A stretch of DNA of 64,000 bases, from NCBI GenBank assembly GCA_034006985.1, contig JAVERT010000012.1, forward strand, positions 1 to 64,000, given 5' to 3'. This document shows, piece after piece, positions 45,641 through 56,425 of the stretch; positions within the stretch are counted from its first letter, which is position 1; each line of letters begins with the position of its first letter. Position numbers and translations under genes: made by a program. Below the pieces are notes generated by a model. It made no database searches and was not told the origin of the DNA. It was given only the letters and a program-made list of their open reading frames with translations. This DNA is from Gudongella sp034006985. GTDB taxonomy: Bacteria > Bacillota > Clostridia > Tissierellales > Tissierellaceae.

Positions 45641-45790
45641 AAATATTTAGGAAAAAAAACTCATTTCTATTTTCAAATAAAAACAATAACCTGAAAATAA
45701 TTTAAGCACCACATTTTCAGCCTTTTAATTCTCAACCCTTGACATCAAAAATACACACTCAACGTGCCCCGTTCAAGGAAACACTTCCAA
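45641..45790. other. Non-coding gap without recognisable content
   Basis: Within the 405-bp gap between the lipoprotein operon and the giant SLH gene, only the palindrome promoter and the terminator at 45797-45840 stand out. I see nothing in this part. Confidence 0.5.
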
Positions 45791-45796
45791 AGAGAA

Positions 45797-45840
45797 AACC
45801 CCCGCAGGTGAGCTTGGCTTGCACTCTGCCTGCGGAGGTT
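45797..45840 (-). terminator. GC-rich terminator of the giant SLH gene
   Basis: AACCCCCGCAGG (45797-45808) pairs with CCTGCGGAGGTT (45829-45840) with one mismatch. On the minus strand TTTTCTCT follows. It is much GC-richer than its surroundings. Confidence 0.7.
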
Positions 45841-45929
45841 GATTTTGGTTTTGTTTGTTAGCCTACTACACGCTTTAAGAAATTACGTTAATAGGATAAG
45901 TTTAATCCTGTTTCCAAATGATAATTTTT

Positions 45930-48900
45930 CTACTCTTGCCATTTCAGTGTAGGATATGAACCATCTGCTATATTCCATATGCTCGTATCCCAACCGGCAA
46001 ATGTAGCTGCTTGCTTCATGTCTGTTGTTATTTTACCGACGCCCTTACCTGTATCAGACTGAGTGGTAGTTGTAGAATCATAGTAGCTTGAAGTTACAGT
46101 ACTTTCATTTGTACCAACTAAACCGCCTACATAGGTTCCGGTTCCGGTACCTGTTACTAAACCTACAGCGTAGCAATTTTCTATGGCTTTATTATTGTAA
46201 CCAACTAACCCACCTACAGGCTTATTGCCTGTACCTGTTCCTGTGACTGAAGCTAGGGAGTAACTATTAGATACTTTAACTCTCTCTGCTGAACTCATAT
46301 AACCTACTAGTCCCCCTACATTTTCAACGCCTTTAACTGATCCCTTTGAATAGCAGCTGTCTATAGTAGTATAACCACTATAACCTGCCAATCCACCAAC
46401 ATGTTTGTTGCCTATGACCTCAACTGAGGTACTGCAGTTTTTCATGCCTTCGCCAATCTCGCTATTATTATACAGTCCTGCCAAACCACCTACAAAGTCT
46501 CCAGTTCCCTCTACTTTACCTGACACATGGCAGTTTTCTAACTGTCCAAAACCAAATTTTCCAATTAAGCCACCAACATAAGAGTTTCCTTTTATATTAA
46601 CTCCTGATAATTTTATGTTTTTTAAATTTGTATATTGAGCTCCATTTCCAAAAAGCCCCTGGTAATCTTCTGAGCTTACAATAGTGAGCCCGGTAATTGT
46701 ATAATTAGCACCATCATAATTTCCTTTAAATTCTGATCCAGTTTCACTAGAACCTATTGGAACCCAACCTTTACCTCCATTATAACCAGCTCCATCTGAA
46801 GCAAGATAAGATGTAAGATCAATATTTGCAGTTTGCGTAAAGTACAAACGCTGATGCTTATAATCTCTAACCTTATTCAGTTGCTCCGCATTAGATACTT
46901 GATAAGGACTACCCACCGTTCCAAGCCCACCTGCAAAATCTCCAATCTCAACTGTTACAGTATATGTTTTAGTTGTAGTTGTATCTTGAGCAGTTACTAT
47001 CACTTTATAGCCACTTGCTAGATCTGTTGCTTCTGTTGTTCCATCAGCTTGGTACACTTTAAAGGTTGCACCTGTTGCTGGTGTAATTGCTGCCTTAAAA
47101 ACTTCTAATGTTGTAGCATATGGTACATCTACGATTGTGTTAGCAGTATTATCTACTGTTCCAATTGAGGATGTTAATGCTGCATCATTGCTTAAGGCTA
47201 CTGTTTTTGCGAATACCGCTGCTACTACGCCGGTATTTGCAGCATTAGTTACTGTTGTTGCTCCATCTACTGTAAAGAAGTTTTCCGCCACACCTGTTAA
47301 TGTATATCCTGCTTTTGGTGTAAGTGTTATTGTTGCTGTATAAACTGTATCTCCAGCAAATGTTGCCGGACTTCCACTCCAAGCTACAGTTCCTGTGTAC
47401 TGTGCTGTTTCTATTGGTGTTGTTAATGGAGTTGCTCCTGTTACTGGCGCTGTTACTCCGGTTATTGCTGCGATATCAATTACTGTGTCTTTTACTTTCG
47501 CTTTAATGCTAAGACTTTCAGCTGGCATCTTAATTGTTGCTGTGGCTGAGTTTGCAGTAGTACTACCTGTAAATAATGATCCTATTAATTCTGTACCATC
47601 TGCTTTTGTCCATCTATCAAAATTAGATTCAGATATTGTAGATTGGATTGTTATTTCGTCATATACTAGGTATTGATGTGGTGAACCTATAACTTCTCCT
47701 GTTGCTAATGTAATATTGCCACCTTCTAACCCTAGCGTATATGGTGTACCGCTTCTGTAGCTAGCTACTGTGGTTGATTTGTTGACAGCAACTCCCGATA
47801 ATACATCAACTGTTCCAGTTGTGAAATTGGTTGTACTAGCAACACCTGTTGAAGGTATTGTTATAAGCATGGAATTAACTTTACTTATCTTTATAACATT
47901 ACTACCGTATATCCCATAACCGTTAACACTATTTGAAATGTTGATATCTATATTGCCTACTGTATCTATTATAATATTATTCGCATATATCCCCCAAGCT
48001 GTGTTACTTGTAGCTTTTAGAGTCGCATCAAAGGAAGCTTCATTTTGGATAATAACATCTTTTCTTGCCTGAATCCCATTCATAAAACCATTTGTAGTTA
48101 TTCCTAATGCTTTAACTTTAGCTTTACCACTAATTATTACCGAACCAGTGCCCTGACCTCCCCATCCAGTTACAATTGTGGCGCTACCGCTTGATCCATT
48201 CTGATTAATTTCTAAGGATGCTTCGCTATCTGACGTAATATGAATATCACCAGAATAATTATATATTCCAAATTGTCCGCCAGTAATTTTATTATCATCT
48301 CCTATTAATTTAATGTTAAGAGCCTTGTCTGGTGTCATATTTTGAATTGTTTCCCCATCATAGCCCTGTAAGCTTAAGACTCCAGTTATTGGGTCAAAAT
48401 GTGCTGTACAATTATCACCTCCAAGTGTTCCTGTCGATGCTGGATTATCAGCTATTAAATAAGGATTAGTTGAATTTAATGTTTTGCCACCCACTGAAAT
48501 AGAATCAGGAACATTAGCCTTAGTTACGGTAATTGTTACAACTACTTCTGTAGCTGCATTACCAGCTACGTCACTTACATTGTATTTTATTACAAAGGAT
48601 ATGTTTGTTGTTGCATCTCCAATATATGTTTTTGCTGCTGCTAAGTCTGTAAGTGATGTTGATCCATCTGACTGGAAATATGTTGCTACTACATTAGAAG
48701 TTATATTTCCATTAACATCATCAGTAGCAGATACTGTTTCTGTCCATGCTGCTAAATTTGCAATCGGTACTATTTTATCTGTTGCTGTGATTACTGGTGG
48801 TGTTGTGTCTAGTGCTACTTTGGTTCCAGCTTTCTTAGCAGTATCGAATGTTGATGTTGCTGTTGCTAACACTGTTACTGCACTATTTACTTCTGTTTGT

Positions 48901-51900
48901 GTTGCACTTGTATTCTCTGCTACTCCTTGAGCTGTTGCTATAGCAGTTGTATAAGCTGTCATTTCTGCTAGTGTTACCCACTTGTTAGCTGGTAATACAT
49001 CACTTCCATCTGTGCTTACTACTGCTGTTCCTTTATTTGTATTTGCTTCTGATATTGCTGTTGTTAATACTGTTTTATCTGCTACCACTATCATGTCAGT
49101 TACTGTGACTGCTTGTGTTGCCACAGCGCCCGTTTCAGTTGTTGTTGTTTCTTTTACCCTGATTTGGATTGAGGTTGTGGCGGATGTTAATCCATTAATA
49201 TATCCTGCTGCTAATTGAGACCAAATTGAACCACTATCAACTGAATACTCATAAACGCCAGTCATATTTGCACCAATTGTTACTATGATTCTTTCTACTT
49301 CACCAACTACTAATATTTCATCGGCTGGAGTGAATGCTGTGCCAACAACTATTGGTGCTGCTGGTGCAGTTGCTTTGGTTACTGGTCCTGCTTCATTTGT
49401 GATTGGTAAGTTATAATTATGTGAGCTAACCTCTACTTTGATTGTCTTACCGATTTGTTCTTCTGCCAACACCAAAGTTTGATTTGTTGCACCGCTAATT
49501 TCATCAGTGTCTGCAAACCATTGATATTTAAGCTCACCTGGTTCTGTTGAAGTAATTGTTGCATTTGCAGTTAAGGTTTCTCCAAACATAGGTGTGCCAG
49601 TAATAGCTACTGTGCCTTCTAATTGTGCATCCCATAGGATCTCAAATTCATCGCTGTAATGCTCCTGGAATCCAGCATCTCCACTGTTTAGAACAAACTT
49701 TAAGCGATAGGTACCATCTGGTGCATACTTTGTTGTGTCACCTGAACTATTGTTTATACTTCTAGTGCCTGCACCAATAGCTATATCGATTGTCTTCCAA
49801 TCACTCCAAGTCTCTACAGTTTTCCTTTGTAAAGATCCACTATTTGCCGCACTCTTTATATTCCAAGTGATCTTCATATCACCTCTATGGAATTGAGGTT
49901 GTTCTGTAAAGAGCATTGATTTGTAATTAGCCTTGATATTAAGATTTCCTGCAGGCATTTTAATTTTGGCTTCTCCAGTAGCTGCATTGACCATTGTGAA
50001 TATTGATGGACTTAATTCGCTGCCATCTTCATTGGTCCATTTATCAAATGTGAATAAATCAATGGTATCAGCTTTGATTATTATTTCATCATTTTCAAGA
50101 GCTTGATGAGTGCCGCTGCTATCGGATACTCCTCCTAAAACTGATGTACTATCAATAACACCATTTAATACTTCTAACTTATATGGCATACCGCTACGAT
50201 AGCTTGCTTGCTTAGTTGCTGTATTGATGTTGACAGCCACTCCAGATAAATCTGGACTACCAAAGATAAAACCACCTGAAGTCGGAGCCTTTAGAGTCAT
50301 TAAATTAACATGATTTAGATCTAAGGTTGAGTATAGACATACTCCTTTTTGACTCTGTGAACAATCAATGCTAATATCCCCAGTGGTGTTTATGGTTAGG
50401 CTCTTCTTTGCTAATATTCCGTACCCATCCATTTCCACTTTTGCATTAATTGCTGCTGTAAAATAAGCATCTTCTTGAATGCTAACATCCTCACGTGCAA
50501 ATATTCCTATTGCTTGCTTAGTATCCGAGGTTGCACTTACTGTCACCTTAGCCTTGCCGCCAATGACCACAGACCCCTTTGTGCCACTTGAATCGTATTG
50601 CGATGATATGGCATAACTATCTTGAGATGCACTAGTAATAACTTCCAATGTAGCATCACTATCTGCGGTAATATAGATATCTCCATCAGCAGGGTTCTCA
50701 ATTCCTGTAGTCGTTCCTGTAACCTTGTTCGTTCCTATCAATTTAATGATAAGATCCTTTGCCCCAACGCCTTCAGCCAGGATGTTTGCTCCATCATAGT
50801 TATGCAAGGTCAGAATGCCAGTTGCGAGATCAAAGTATGCAGTACAACCGCCACTACCTAATGTTCCTGTCTCTGCCCGCTCACCATTTACTAAATATTG
50901 AAGACCAGACTGAAGTATTTTTCCACCGTTCACTGAAACTTTAGTAGCAATATTAGCTGCCGTTACGGTTACTATGCAAGTAGCAGTCTTAGAACCATCT
51001 GCAGTGGTTACTGTAATTGTTGCTGTTCCTGTTGTTAAAGGAGTTACTACCCCATTAACAACTGTTGCTACTGTAGGCGCACTTGATGACCAAGTAACAT
51101 TCTTGTTGCTTGCATTGGCCGGAACTATAGTCGCTTTTAAAGTGCCAGTTCCTGCGCCAATTTTTAGGTTCATTGTTGCTTGACTTAGGGTTACACTTGT
51201 TACTGGTACTGCTTGGATCTCTATTGTGTAAGTAGTTGTCTTGCCATCAACTGTTACGGTTAATGTCTGACTTGCTACTACGGCAGAACTATCAAATCCA
51301 CTTACATTCGAAGAGGTAATCGATACAATCCTTTTACTTAAATCACTATAGGTCCCTTCTATTACCAAACCTGCAATATCAAGTGTTTCTCCTACAGCAT
51401 AGACTAGTTTTGTTGCTGGCGTTTTTACTTCTATGCTGCTAAGTGTCGCTGCTGGTTTAATTTCTACTGTATAGGTAGTTGTCTTGCCATCAACTGTTAC
51501 GGTTAATGTTTGACTTGCTACTACAGCTGAGCTATCAAATCCACTTACATTTGCATCCGTTATTGTTTCGTCTTTTTTGCTTCCATCACTGTAGGTCCCT
51601 TCTATTACTAAACCTGCAATATCAAGTGTTTCTCCTAATGTATATACCAATTTACTTGCTGGCGTTTTTACTGCAATAGTTTCTAATGTTGCTGCTTTAA
51701 TTTCTACTTTATAGGTAACTGTCTTACCATTAACTGTTACTGTCAAAGTCTGACTTGCTACTACGGCAGAACTATTAAAACCAGTTACATTTGCAGCCGT
51801 TATTGTTTCGTCTTTTTTACTTCCATCACTGTAGGTTCCTTCTATTACCAACCCTGTGATATCAAGTGTTTCTCCTACTTTATACACCAGCTTCGTAGCT

Positions 51901-54338
51901 GGTGTTTTTATTGCTATACTGCTAAGTGTTGCTGCTTGGATCTCTACTGTATAAGTAGTTGTTTTCCCATCAACTGTTACAGTTAATGTTTGACTTGCTA
52001 CTACCGTAGTACTGTCAAATCCACTTACATTTGCAGCTGTGATTGCTACATTCTTTTTGCTTTCGTCACTGTAGGTACCTTCTATTACTAGACCTGTAAT
52101 ATCAAGTGCTTCTCCTGCCTTATACACCAATTTAGTAGCTGGCGTTTTTATTGCTATACTTTCAAGTGTTGCTGCTGTAAAATTAAATGTTGTTGCAGCA
52201 CCTGCTTCATGTGTATCCGTTGAAGCAAATCTAACTTGCAAATATACATCTCCTGTTAAATCAGGCAAATTCGGTGTAGTCTCATTATATTCTTCCCATT
52301 TTGCCCCATCAACTGAAAATTCCATAGCTGCAGTCATACCTGTTATAGTGTTGGCAGTATTGTCTGCTGTAACACCTGTTAATATTGGTCCAGTCTTTTT
52401 GACTATGGAGATAACATAGCTAGTTGTCTTGCCACCAACTGTTATTGTTAATGTCTGACTTGCTGCCGCCGCTGCGCTATTAAATCCAGTTACATTAGCT
52501 ACTGTAATTGTTTCTGCTTTTGTACTTGCATCACTATAGGTTCCTGTTACTACTAGGCCTGTGATATCAAAAGTTTCACCAACTGTATAAATTGTCTTAG
52601 TTGCTGGTGTTATTATTGCTATGCTATTTAATGTTACTGGTGCTGCTTTAACTGTTACCGATATTGTTTTAGCGAACCCACCATCTACAGTTTTTGCTGT
52701 AATTGTTATTGTTCCTGCTGTTACTGGAGTAACAACACCATTAGCAACAGTCGCTACAGCATTATTACTTGATGCCCAAGTAACATTCTTGTTTGTTGCT
52801 GTATCAGGTGACACTGTTGCTACTATAGTTCCTGCTCCTCCGCCTACAGTTAAATCCATTGTTGTAGGACTAACTGTAATAGCACTTACAGCTACCACCG
52901 AACTCCCACCACTGCTACTACTGCCTCCGCCTGAGCTAGTTCCACCAGTACTAGGTTGGTTAATTATTTCTGTTCCTGTATTATTGTTTTTTTCAGTAGT
53001 ATTTTCTTTGACTGCATCTCCGCCACCACCTGTTACTCTTACTGCACCACCATTTGTTATTGTAGTATTAGGTGTGGTTATGCTAGTTCCATCTGCTCCA
53101 TCTTTTACTTTTGCATCTGTAACTGTTCCTCTTCCCAAAAGCACTGTATTTGGTGCTGCAGTTTCAAAGTTATTTATTGAACCCTCAACTTCCACTTTAG
53201 TCTCAGTTGCTGATGATCCAATAATTAATCTATCCACTTTCGAATTTTTATCTAAATTTATATTACTTGTACCTTGGGTATTAACTTCTATTTTTGCTAT
53301 AGTTGCATTTCTAACTATTATAGGAGTGTTAGATGATTCAATTTCTAGAGTCCCTACTTCACCTTCAATAATTACTTCATCTTTACCATCATCTACTTCA
53401 ATAGTCTTTACTACAGCTCCATCTTCTACAAATATTCTTATTTTTCCATTTACTTTGGCAACAATAATCTTTCCTAATACGCTATTTCCTGCGATTATTA
53501 TAGAATCTACACCACCACCTCTGGCTATTAAATTCCCTTGAACTTCTACATCCTTTAGTGTTACAGTTCCATCTCCTACTCCATCGCCTATTATTAGATC
53601 TCCACTTATAGTAACACCCTCTAGTGTTACATCAGGAACATTTACCATGATATTACCTGATGCTACCTTGTTAATTACTCCTGGAGTTTTAATATACTCT
53701 TTTATAAGATTGTTAATAATAACTGCAAATTGAGCCCTAGTCATATTAGCAGTTGGAGCAAGTAAATTATTGTCTCCTTTAATGTATCCTGCTTTTACCA
53801 TGGATCCCATTCCAGAAACTGCCCAGTCTGAAACTTTTGAGGAATCTCCAAACATAAGTAAGTCTGATCTAGAACCATCATCCATCTTTAAAGCTCTTCC
53901 TAAAATAGTAAAGGCCTCTTGACGAGTGACATTATCATTTGGGCGCATATTTTCGGCTAGTTTTAGAGTTCCCATTTTTACTGCTTTTTCTATATCTTTG
54001 TAGTACCATAAACCTTGAGTTACATCTTTTGCTCCTTGAATGGATATTGTTTCATTTGCTCCAAAAGCTCTGTTTACTACAGTGGCTAATTGAGCTCTTG
54101 TCAGTGGATCATTTGGTCTGATATAGCTACCATCCTTTTCAACAAAACCATTTAAAAGACCATTGTTCACTGCTTCTCTTAGTGCTTGTGTGGACCAAAA
54201 ACCTTCTTGTGGCATATCCATAAATTCCATGCTAGTATCCATTGTTTTAATTTCACTTTCTGCAAATACTATACTAGGCATGTAACTAAGTACCATTGCA
54301 ATTGACATAAAGATGGCTAGTGATTTTCTCTTCTTCAT
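45930..54338 (-). CDS. Giant SLH adhesin-like surface protein (2802 residues)
   Basis: This is an exported cell-wall-bound protein. In order it has a signal peptide (1-27), three SLH modules (about 30-215), a beta-helix-like region (to about 430), a Gly/Ser linker, a Big_2 domain, and Big_3-type Ig repeats of about 80 residues (one near 575, four in tandem near 725-1045). A second Big_2 follows, then a beta-helix-like module (about 1130-1475), a FIVAR-type segment (about 1750-1840), a DUF5011/HYR-like fold (about 1845-1940), a second copy of the beta-helix-like module (about 1943-2280), a cadherin-like beta sandwich (about 2380-2466) and GLUG repeats (2470-2802). No catalytic motif is seen; adhesion or surface coating is likely. 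Confidence 0.92.
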   Translation of the reverse strand: MKKRKSLAIFMSIAMVLSYMPSIVFAESEIKTMDTSMEFMDMPQEGFWSTQALREAVNNGLLNGFVEKDGSYIRPNDPLTRAQLATVVNRAFGANETISIQGAKDVTQGLWYYKDIEKAVKMGTLKLAENMRPNDNVTRQEAFTILGRALKMDDGSRSDLLMFGDSSKVSDWAVSGMGSMVKAGYIKGDNNLLAPTANMTRAQFAVIINNLIKEYIKTPGVINKVASGNIMVNVPDVTLEGVTISGDLIIGDGVGDGTVTLKDVEVQGNLIARGGGVDSIIIAGNSVLGKIIVAKVNGKIRIFVEDGAVVKTIEVDDGKDEVIIEGEVGTLEIESSNTPIIVRNATIAKIEVNTQGTSNINLDKNSKVDRLIIGSSATETKVEVEGSINNFETAAPNTVLLGRGTVTDAKVKDGADGTSITTPNTTITNGGAVRVTGGGGDAVKENTTEKNNNTGTEIINQPSTGGTSSGGGSSSSGGSSVVAVSAITVSPTTMDLTVGGGAGTIVATVSPDTATNKNVTWASSNNAVATVANGVVTPVTAGTITITAKTVDGGFAKTISVTVKAAPVTLNSIAIITPATKTIYTVGETFDITGLVVTGTYSDASTKAETITVANVTGFNSAAAAASQTLTITVGGKTTSYVISIVKKTGPILTGVTADNTANTITGMTAAMEFSVDGAKWEEYNETTPNLPDLTGDVYLQVRFASTDTHEAGAATTFNFTAATLESIAIKTPATKLVYKAGEALDITGLVIEGTYSDESKKNVAITAANVSGFDSTTVVASQTLTVTVDGKTTTYTVEIQAATLSSIAIKTPATKLVYKVGETLDITGLVIEGTYSDGSKKDETITAANVTGFNSSAVVASQTLTVTVNGKTVTYKVEIKAATLETIAVKTPASKLVYTLGETLDIAGLVIEGTYSDGSKKDETITDANVSGFDSSAVVASQTLTVTVDGKTTTYTVEIKPAATLSSIEVKTPATKLVYAVGETLDIAGLVIEGTYSDLSKRIVSITSSNVSGFDSSAVVASQTLTVTVDGKTTTYTIEIQAVPVTSVTLSQATMNLKIGAGTGTLKATIVPANASNKNVTWSSSAPTVATVVNGVVTPLTTGTATITVTTADGSKTATCIVTVTAANIATKVSVNGGKILQSGLQYLVNGERAETGTLGSGGCTAYFDLATGILTLHNYDGANILAEGVGAKDLIIKLIGTNKVTGTTTGIENPADGDIYITADSDATLEVITSASQDSYAISSQYDSSGTKGSVVIGGKAKVTVSATSDTKQAIGIFAREDVSIQEDAYFTAAINAKVEMDGYGILAKKSLTINTTGDISIDCSQSQKGVCLYSTLDLNHVNLMTLKAPTSGGFIFGSPDLSGVAVNINTATKQASYRSGMPYKLEVLNGVIDSTSVLGGVSDSSGTHQALENDEIIIKADTIDLFTFDKWTNEDGSELSPSIFTMVNAATGEAKIKMPAGNLNIKANYKSMLFTEQPQFHRGDMKITWNIKSAANSGSLQRKTVETWSDWKTIDIAIGAGTRSINNSSGDTTKYAPDGTYRLKFVLNSGDAGFQEHYSDEFEILWDAQLEGTVAITGTPMFGETLTANATITSTEPGELKYQWFADTDEISGATNQTLVLAEEQIGKTIKVEVSSHNYNLPITNEAGPVTKATAPAAPIVVGTAFTPADEILVVGEVERIIVTIGANMTGVYEYSVDSGSIWSQLAAGYINGLTSATTSIQIRVKETTTTETGAVATQAVTVTDMIVVADKTVLTTAISEANTNKGTAVVSTDGSDVLPANKWVTLAEMTAYTTAIATAQGVAENTSATQTEVNSAVTVLATATSTFDTAKKAGTKVALDTTPPVITATDKIVPIANLAAWTETVSATDDVNGNITSNVVATYFQSDGSTSLTDLAAAKTYIGDATTNISFVIKYNVSDVAGNAATEVVVTITVTKANVPDSISVGGKTLNSTNPYLIADNPASTGTLGGDNCTAHFDPITGVLSLQGYDGETIQNMTPDKALNIKLIGDDNKITGGQFGIYNYSGDIHITSDSEASLEINQNGSSGSATIVTGWGGQGTGSVIISGKAKVKALGITTNGFMNGIQARKDVIIQNEASFDATLKATSNTAWGIYANNIIIDTVGNIDINISNSVNGYGIYGSNVIKISKVNSMLITIPSTGVASTTNFTTGTVDVLSGVAVNKSTTVASYRSGTPYTLGLEGGNITLATGEVIGSPHQYLVYDEITIQSTISESNFDRWTKADGTELIGSLFTGSTTANSATATIKMPAESLSIKAKVKDTVIDIAAITGVTAPVTGATPLTTPIETAQYTGTVAWSGSPATFAGDTVYTATITLTPKAGYTLTGVAENFFTVDGATTVTNAANTGVVAAVFAKTVALSNDAALTSSIGTVDNTANTIVDVPYATTLEVFKAAITPATGATFKVYQADGTTEATDLASGYKVIVTAQDTTTTKTYTVTVEIGDFAGGLGTVGSPYQVSNAEQLNKVRDYKHQRLYFTQTANIDLTSYLASDGAGYNGGKGWVPIGSSETGSEFKGNYDGANYTITGLTIVSSEDYQGLFGNGAQYTNLKNIKLSGVNIKGNSYVGGLIGKFGFGQLENCHVSGKVEGTGDFVGGLAGLYNNSEIGEGMKNCSTSVEVIGNKHVGGLAGYSGYTTIDSCYSKGSVKGVENVGGLVGYMSSAERVKVSNSYSLASVTGTGTGNKPVGGLVGYNNKAIENCYAVGLVTGTGTGTYVGGLVGTNESTVTSSYYDSTTTTQSDTGKGVGKITTDMKQAATFAGWDTSIWNIADGSYPTLKWQE
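51215..52175. repeat. Four tandem 240-bp Ig-domain repeats
   Basis: Four near-identical units of 240-243 bp begin near 51219, 51463, 51704 and 51943. Each contains the same string beginning GTCTTGCCATCAACTGTTAC or close variants. They encode four consecutive Big_3 domains of the giant protein and could expand or contract by recombination. Confidence 0.85.
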
Positions 54339-54369
54339 TTCGATTGACCCCCTTTTATTTCCAAACTTT

Positions 54370-55872
54370 TTACATTTCTAATGTTGGATAATATATATCT
54401 GTCCATATTTCATATTCTTCATCTTGTTCTCTAGTATAATTGTGACTATTTATTGCTTCTTGCATTGCTTCGTAGTACCATTTACTACTACTTAAATCTG
54501 AAAATTGTTTTGCATTTGGTAAAATATTTTCTTTCATAACTTTCCTATTTAATACATTGTTTACTAGAGTTACAAATTCTGCTCTAGTGATGAATTGATC
54601 TGGCTTGAAAGTACCATCTTCATAACCATTTACCCATCCTTTTTCTGATGCCGAATTTATATATTGATTTGCCCAGTGAGTTTCTATATCTGTGAACTTG
54701 TTACTTATAAATGGTGTCAAATCATCAAATCTAGAAGCGATGGTAGCCAACTCTGCTCTTGTTATGTTGCCTGCTGGTCTGAAATTACCATCTTTATATC
54801 CTTGAATTATATTTCCTTTAGCTAGGGTAGCAATGTGCTTCTCTGACCATCTTCCAATTTTAACATCTTTGAAACTATGAGCTGTAGTGTTTAAAACATC
54901 TCTGTATTGAGGTGTTAGTAATCTAAAAAACACTGCAGAAACTTCTTCTCTAGTTATAAATGCTTCAGGTCTAACTGTGTTATCTGGGTATCCAGTAAAA
55001 TATTGTATATGATCCTTCATGTTTAGTTTATCTTCAATTTTTGGTTTTACTACTTCTTCCATCTTGTATGGTAGTTTTACTGAATCTTGCGCATCTATTT
55101 CTTCACCATAGTAGATTCCAACTACATCTACTCTATTCCTTATGAATCCTTCATCTATATCTTTTTGAATTACTTTATACTCTGCAGTTACCTCAAATTT
55201 TTCACCTGGTTTTAATATATAAGGCATTGAACTTGTATCAATTGTGCCTATTATATTATCTATTAGTGTAAATGGCCCCACAGTTGCTCCCATTGATCCT
55301 TCTATTGGTACATTTCCTATATTCCTTACTCTATATTTGTATGTAATTTTTTCTCCTAGTGATGAAAAGCTTGATTTATCTGCTGATTTTATAATTTCTA
55401 GTTCTGGATAAGGTTCAAACATTGGTAATGTTAGTGTATCTGTATCTTCTGAGAAATCATTAGCTACTATTAAAGTTGCCGTTACTTCATTTGTTACTTT
55501 TCTTGCTTTAATGTCATTTTGAGTAATTTTATATTCTGCATTTACACTGAAAGATTCATTTGGTAGAAGTTGCTCTGGTGCTGAACTTAAATCTATTGTT
55601 CCTATTTTGTCATCTACTAATGTTAATGTTACATACCCCGTAGGATTCCCCAAGTCTATTGGTAATCTTCCCGTATTCTTTAGACTATAAGTGTATGTTA
55701 TTACTTCTTCTATTTGTTCAAATTCTGTTTTATCTGCTGATTTTTTAACTTCTAAAGAGTAATCTCCCTCTTCAGCAAGTACCTTGAAATTTCCGATTGG
55801 GATCAAGCAAAATATTAAAGTAAATACTAGTAACATTGCTACAAAGTTTTTCCTATTTTTTAAATTTCCCAT
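54370..55872 (-). CDS. SLH-domain surface protein with two DUF11-like repeats
   Basis: This 500-residue exported protein has a signal peptide (1-34) and two related beta domains (about 37-135 and 150-260; each opens LEIIKSADKSSF-like and has ITYKYRVRNIGNVPIEG-like DUF11/CARDB features). Three C-terminal SLH modules follow (about 285-480), the reverse layout of its neighbour. AGGGGG precedes the ATG. It lies 31 nt before the giant SLH gene and 41 nt after a pseudo-receiver gene, so the three probably form one operon. Confidence 0.9.
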   Translation of the reverse strand: MGNLKNRKNFVAMLLVFTLIFCLIPIGNFKVLAEEGDYSLEVKKSADKTEFEQIEEVITYTYSLKNTGRLPIDLGNPTGYVTLTLVDDKIGTIDLSSAPEQLLPNESFSVNAEYKITQNDIKARKVTNEVTATLIVANDFSEDTDTLTLPMFEPYPELEIIKSADKSSFSSLGEKITYKYRVRNIGNVPIEGSMGATVGPFTLIDNIIGTIDTSSMPYILKPGEKFEVTAEYKVIQKDIDEGFIRNRVDVVGIYYGEEIDAQDSVKLPYKMEEVVKPKIEDKLNMKDHIQYFTGYPDNTVRPEAFITREEVSAVFFRLLTPQYRDVLNTTAHSFKDVKIGRWSEKHIATLAKGNIIQGYKDGNFRPAGNITRAELATIASRFDDLTPFISNKFTDIETHWANQYINSASEKGWVNGYEDGTFKPDQFITRAEFVTLVNNVLNRKVMKENILPNAKQFSDLSSSKWYYEAMQEAINSHNYTREQDEEYEIWTDIYYPTLEM

Positions 55873-55913
55873 AGTTAATTCCCCCTTTTATTTTTCTAAA
55901 ACTTTTGTAATTT

Positions 55914-56291
55914 CTATAATGATGTTAACTTCGAAGCCAAATAATCAATCGTCACATCATAGAAGACAAAATCGTCTATCTCCTTTTTTCCCTTGGCCTC
56001 TACTACTTTTCTAACGCTTTTTTCATCTTGCTCTGAACACATTAGGAGTAACTTACATTCCGGTATTTCGCTTCTGAGCCTTTTACATAAGTACAAACAA
56101 TATTCCATATCATAAAGACCTGATTCTGTGGCTTCAATAAGTGCAGCCTTTGCACCATAATTCCTAATAATAGTAATTGCCTCATGATAATCAGGCTCAT
56201 AAACCAAACTTATATCTGGACTATCTCGAAGTTTAATCATTAAACCCTCTGCTATCACCTTGCGTTGCATAATCAACACAATATTTGGCAT
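55914..56291 (-). CDS. Stand-alone pseudo-receiver protein
   Basis: This 125-residue protein has a receiver-like alternating fold (IVLIMQRKVIAEGL..., KAALIEATES, KLLLMCSEQD). The canonical acidic pair after strand 1 is missing, Glu (ALIEA) replaces the phospho-Asp, and the conserved Lys is not seen. It shares the end pattern DDFVFYD..-YL-KL with the 127-residue protein at 61110-61493, so the two are paralogues. It is first in the operon with two SLH genes, behind a CTAGCC promoter. A phosphorylation-independent regulatory role is inferred. Confidence 0.75.
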   Translation of the reverse strand: MPNIVLIMQRKVIAEGLMIKLRDSPDISLVYEPDYHEAITIIRNYGAKAALIEATESGLYDMEYCLYLCKRLRSEIPECKLLLMCSEQDEKSVRKVVEAKGKKEIDDFVFYDVTIDYLASKLTSL

Positions 56292-56370
56292 GTTCTATCC
56301 CTCCTAACTTTTTCTTGTGTTTTCTTTATGATTTCTCTCAATTTTCAAGTTTATTTCATATTACAGTTTA

Positions 56371-56415
56371 ATAATATCAAGTATTTTTCCTTTTGAACCT
56401 AGCCGTAGCGGCTAG
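56371..56415 (-). promoter_or_regulatory. CTAGCC palindrome promoter of the pseudo-receiver/SLH operon
   Basis: CTAGCC-GTAGC-GGCTAG at 56399-56415, with TGA-TATTAT (hexamer 56371-56376) towards the gene. Confidence 0.78.
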
Positions 56416-56425
56416 GTTTTTAGCA

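Noticed and set aside
48484..48930. 148-codon plus-strand ORF
   Set aside because: It is antisense to the same giant gene and caused by its Thr/Ala/Val-rich composition.
51215..52175. CRISPR-like array
   Set aside because: The repeats are 240-bp coding units in frame, without short repeat-spacer structure; no cas genes are present. No CRISPR array was seen elsewhere.
52621..53541. 306-codon plus-strand ORF
   Set aside because: It is antisense to the giant SLH gene, is Val/Thr/Pro-biased and has no ribosome site or family match; it is a shadow of repetitive sense codons.
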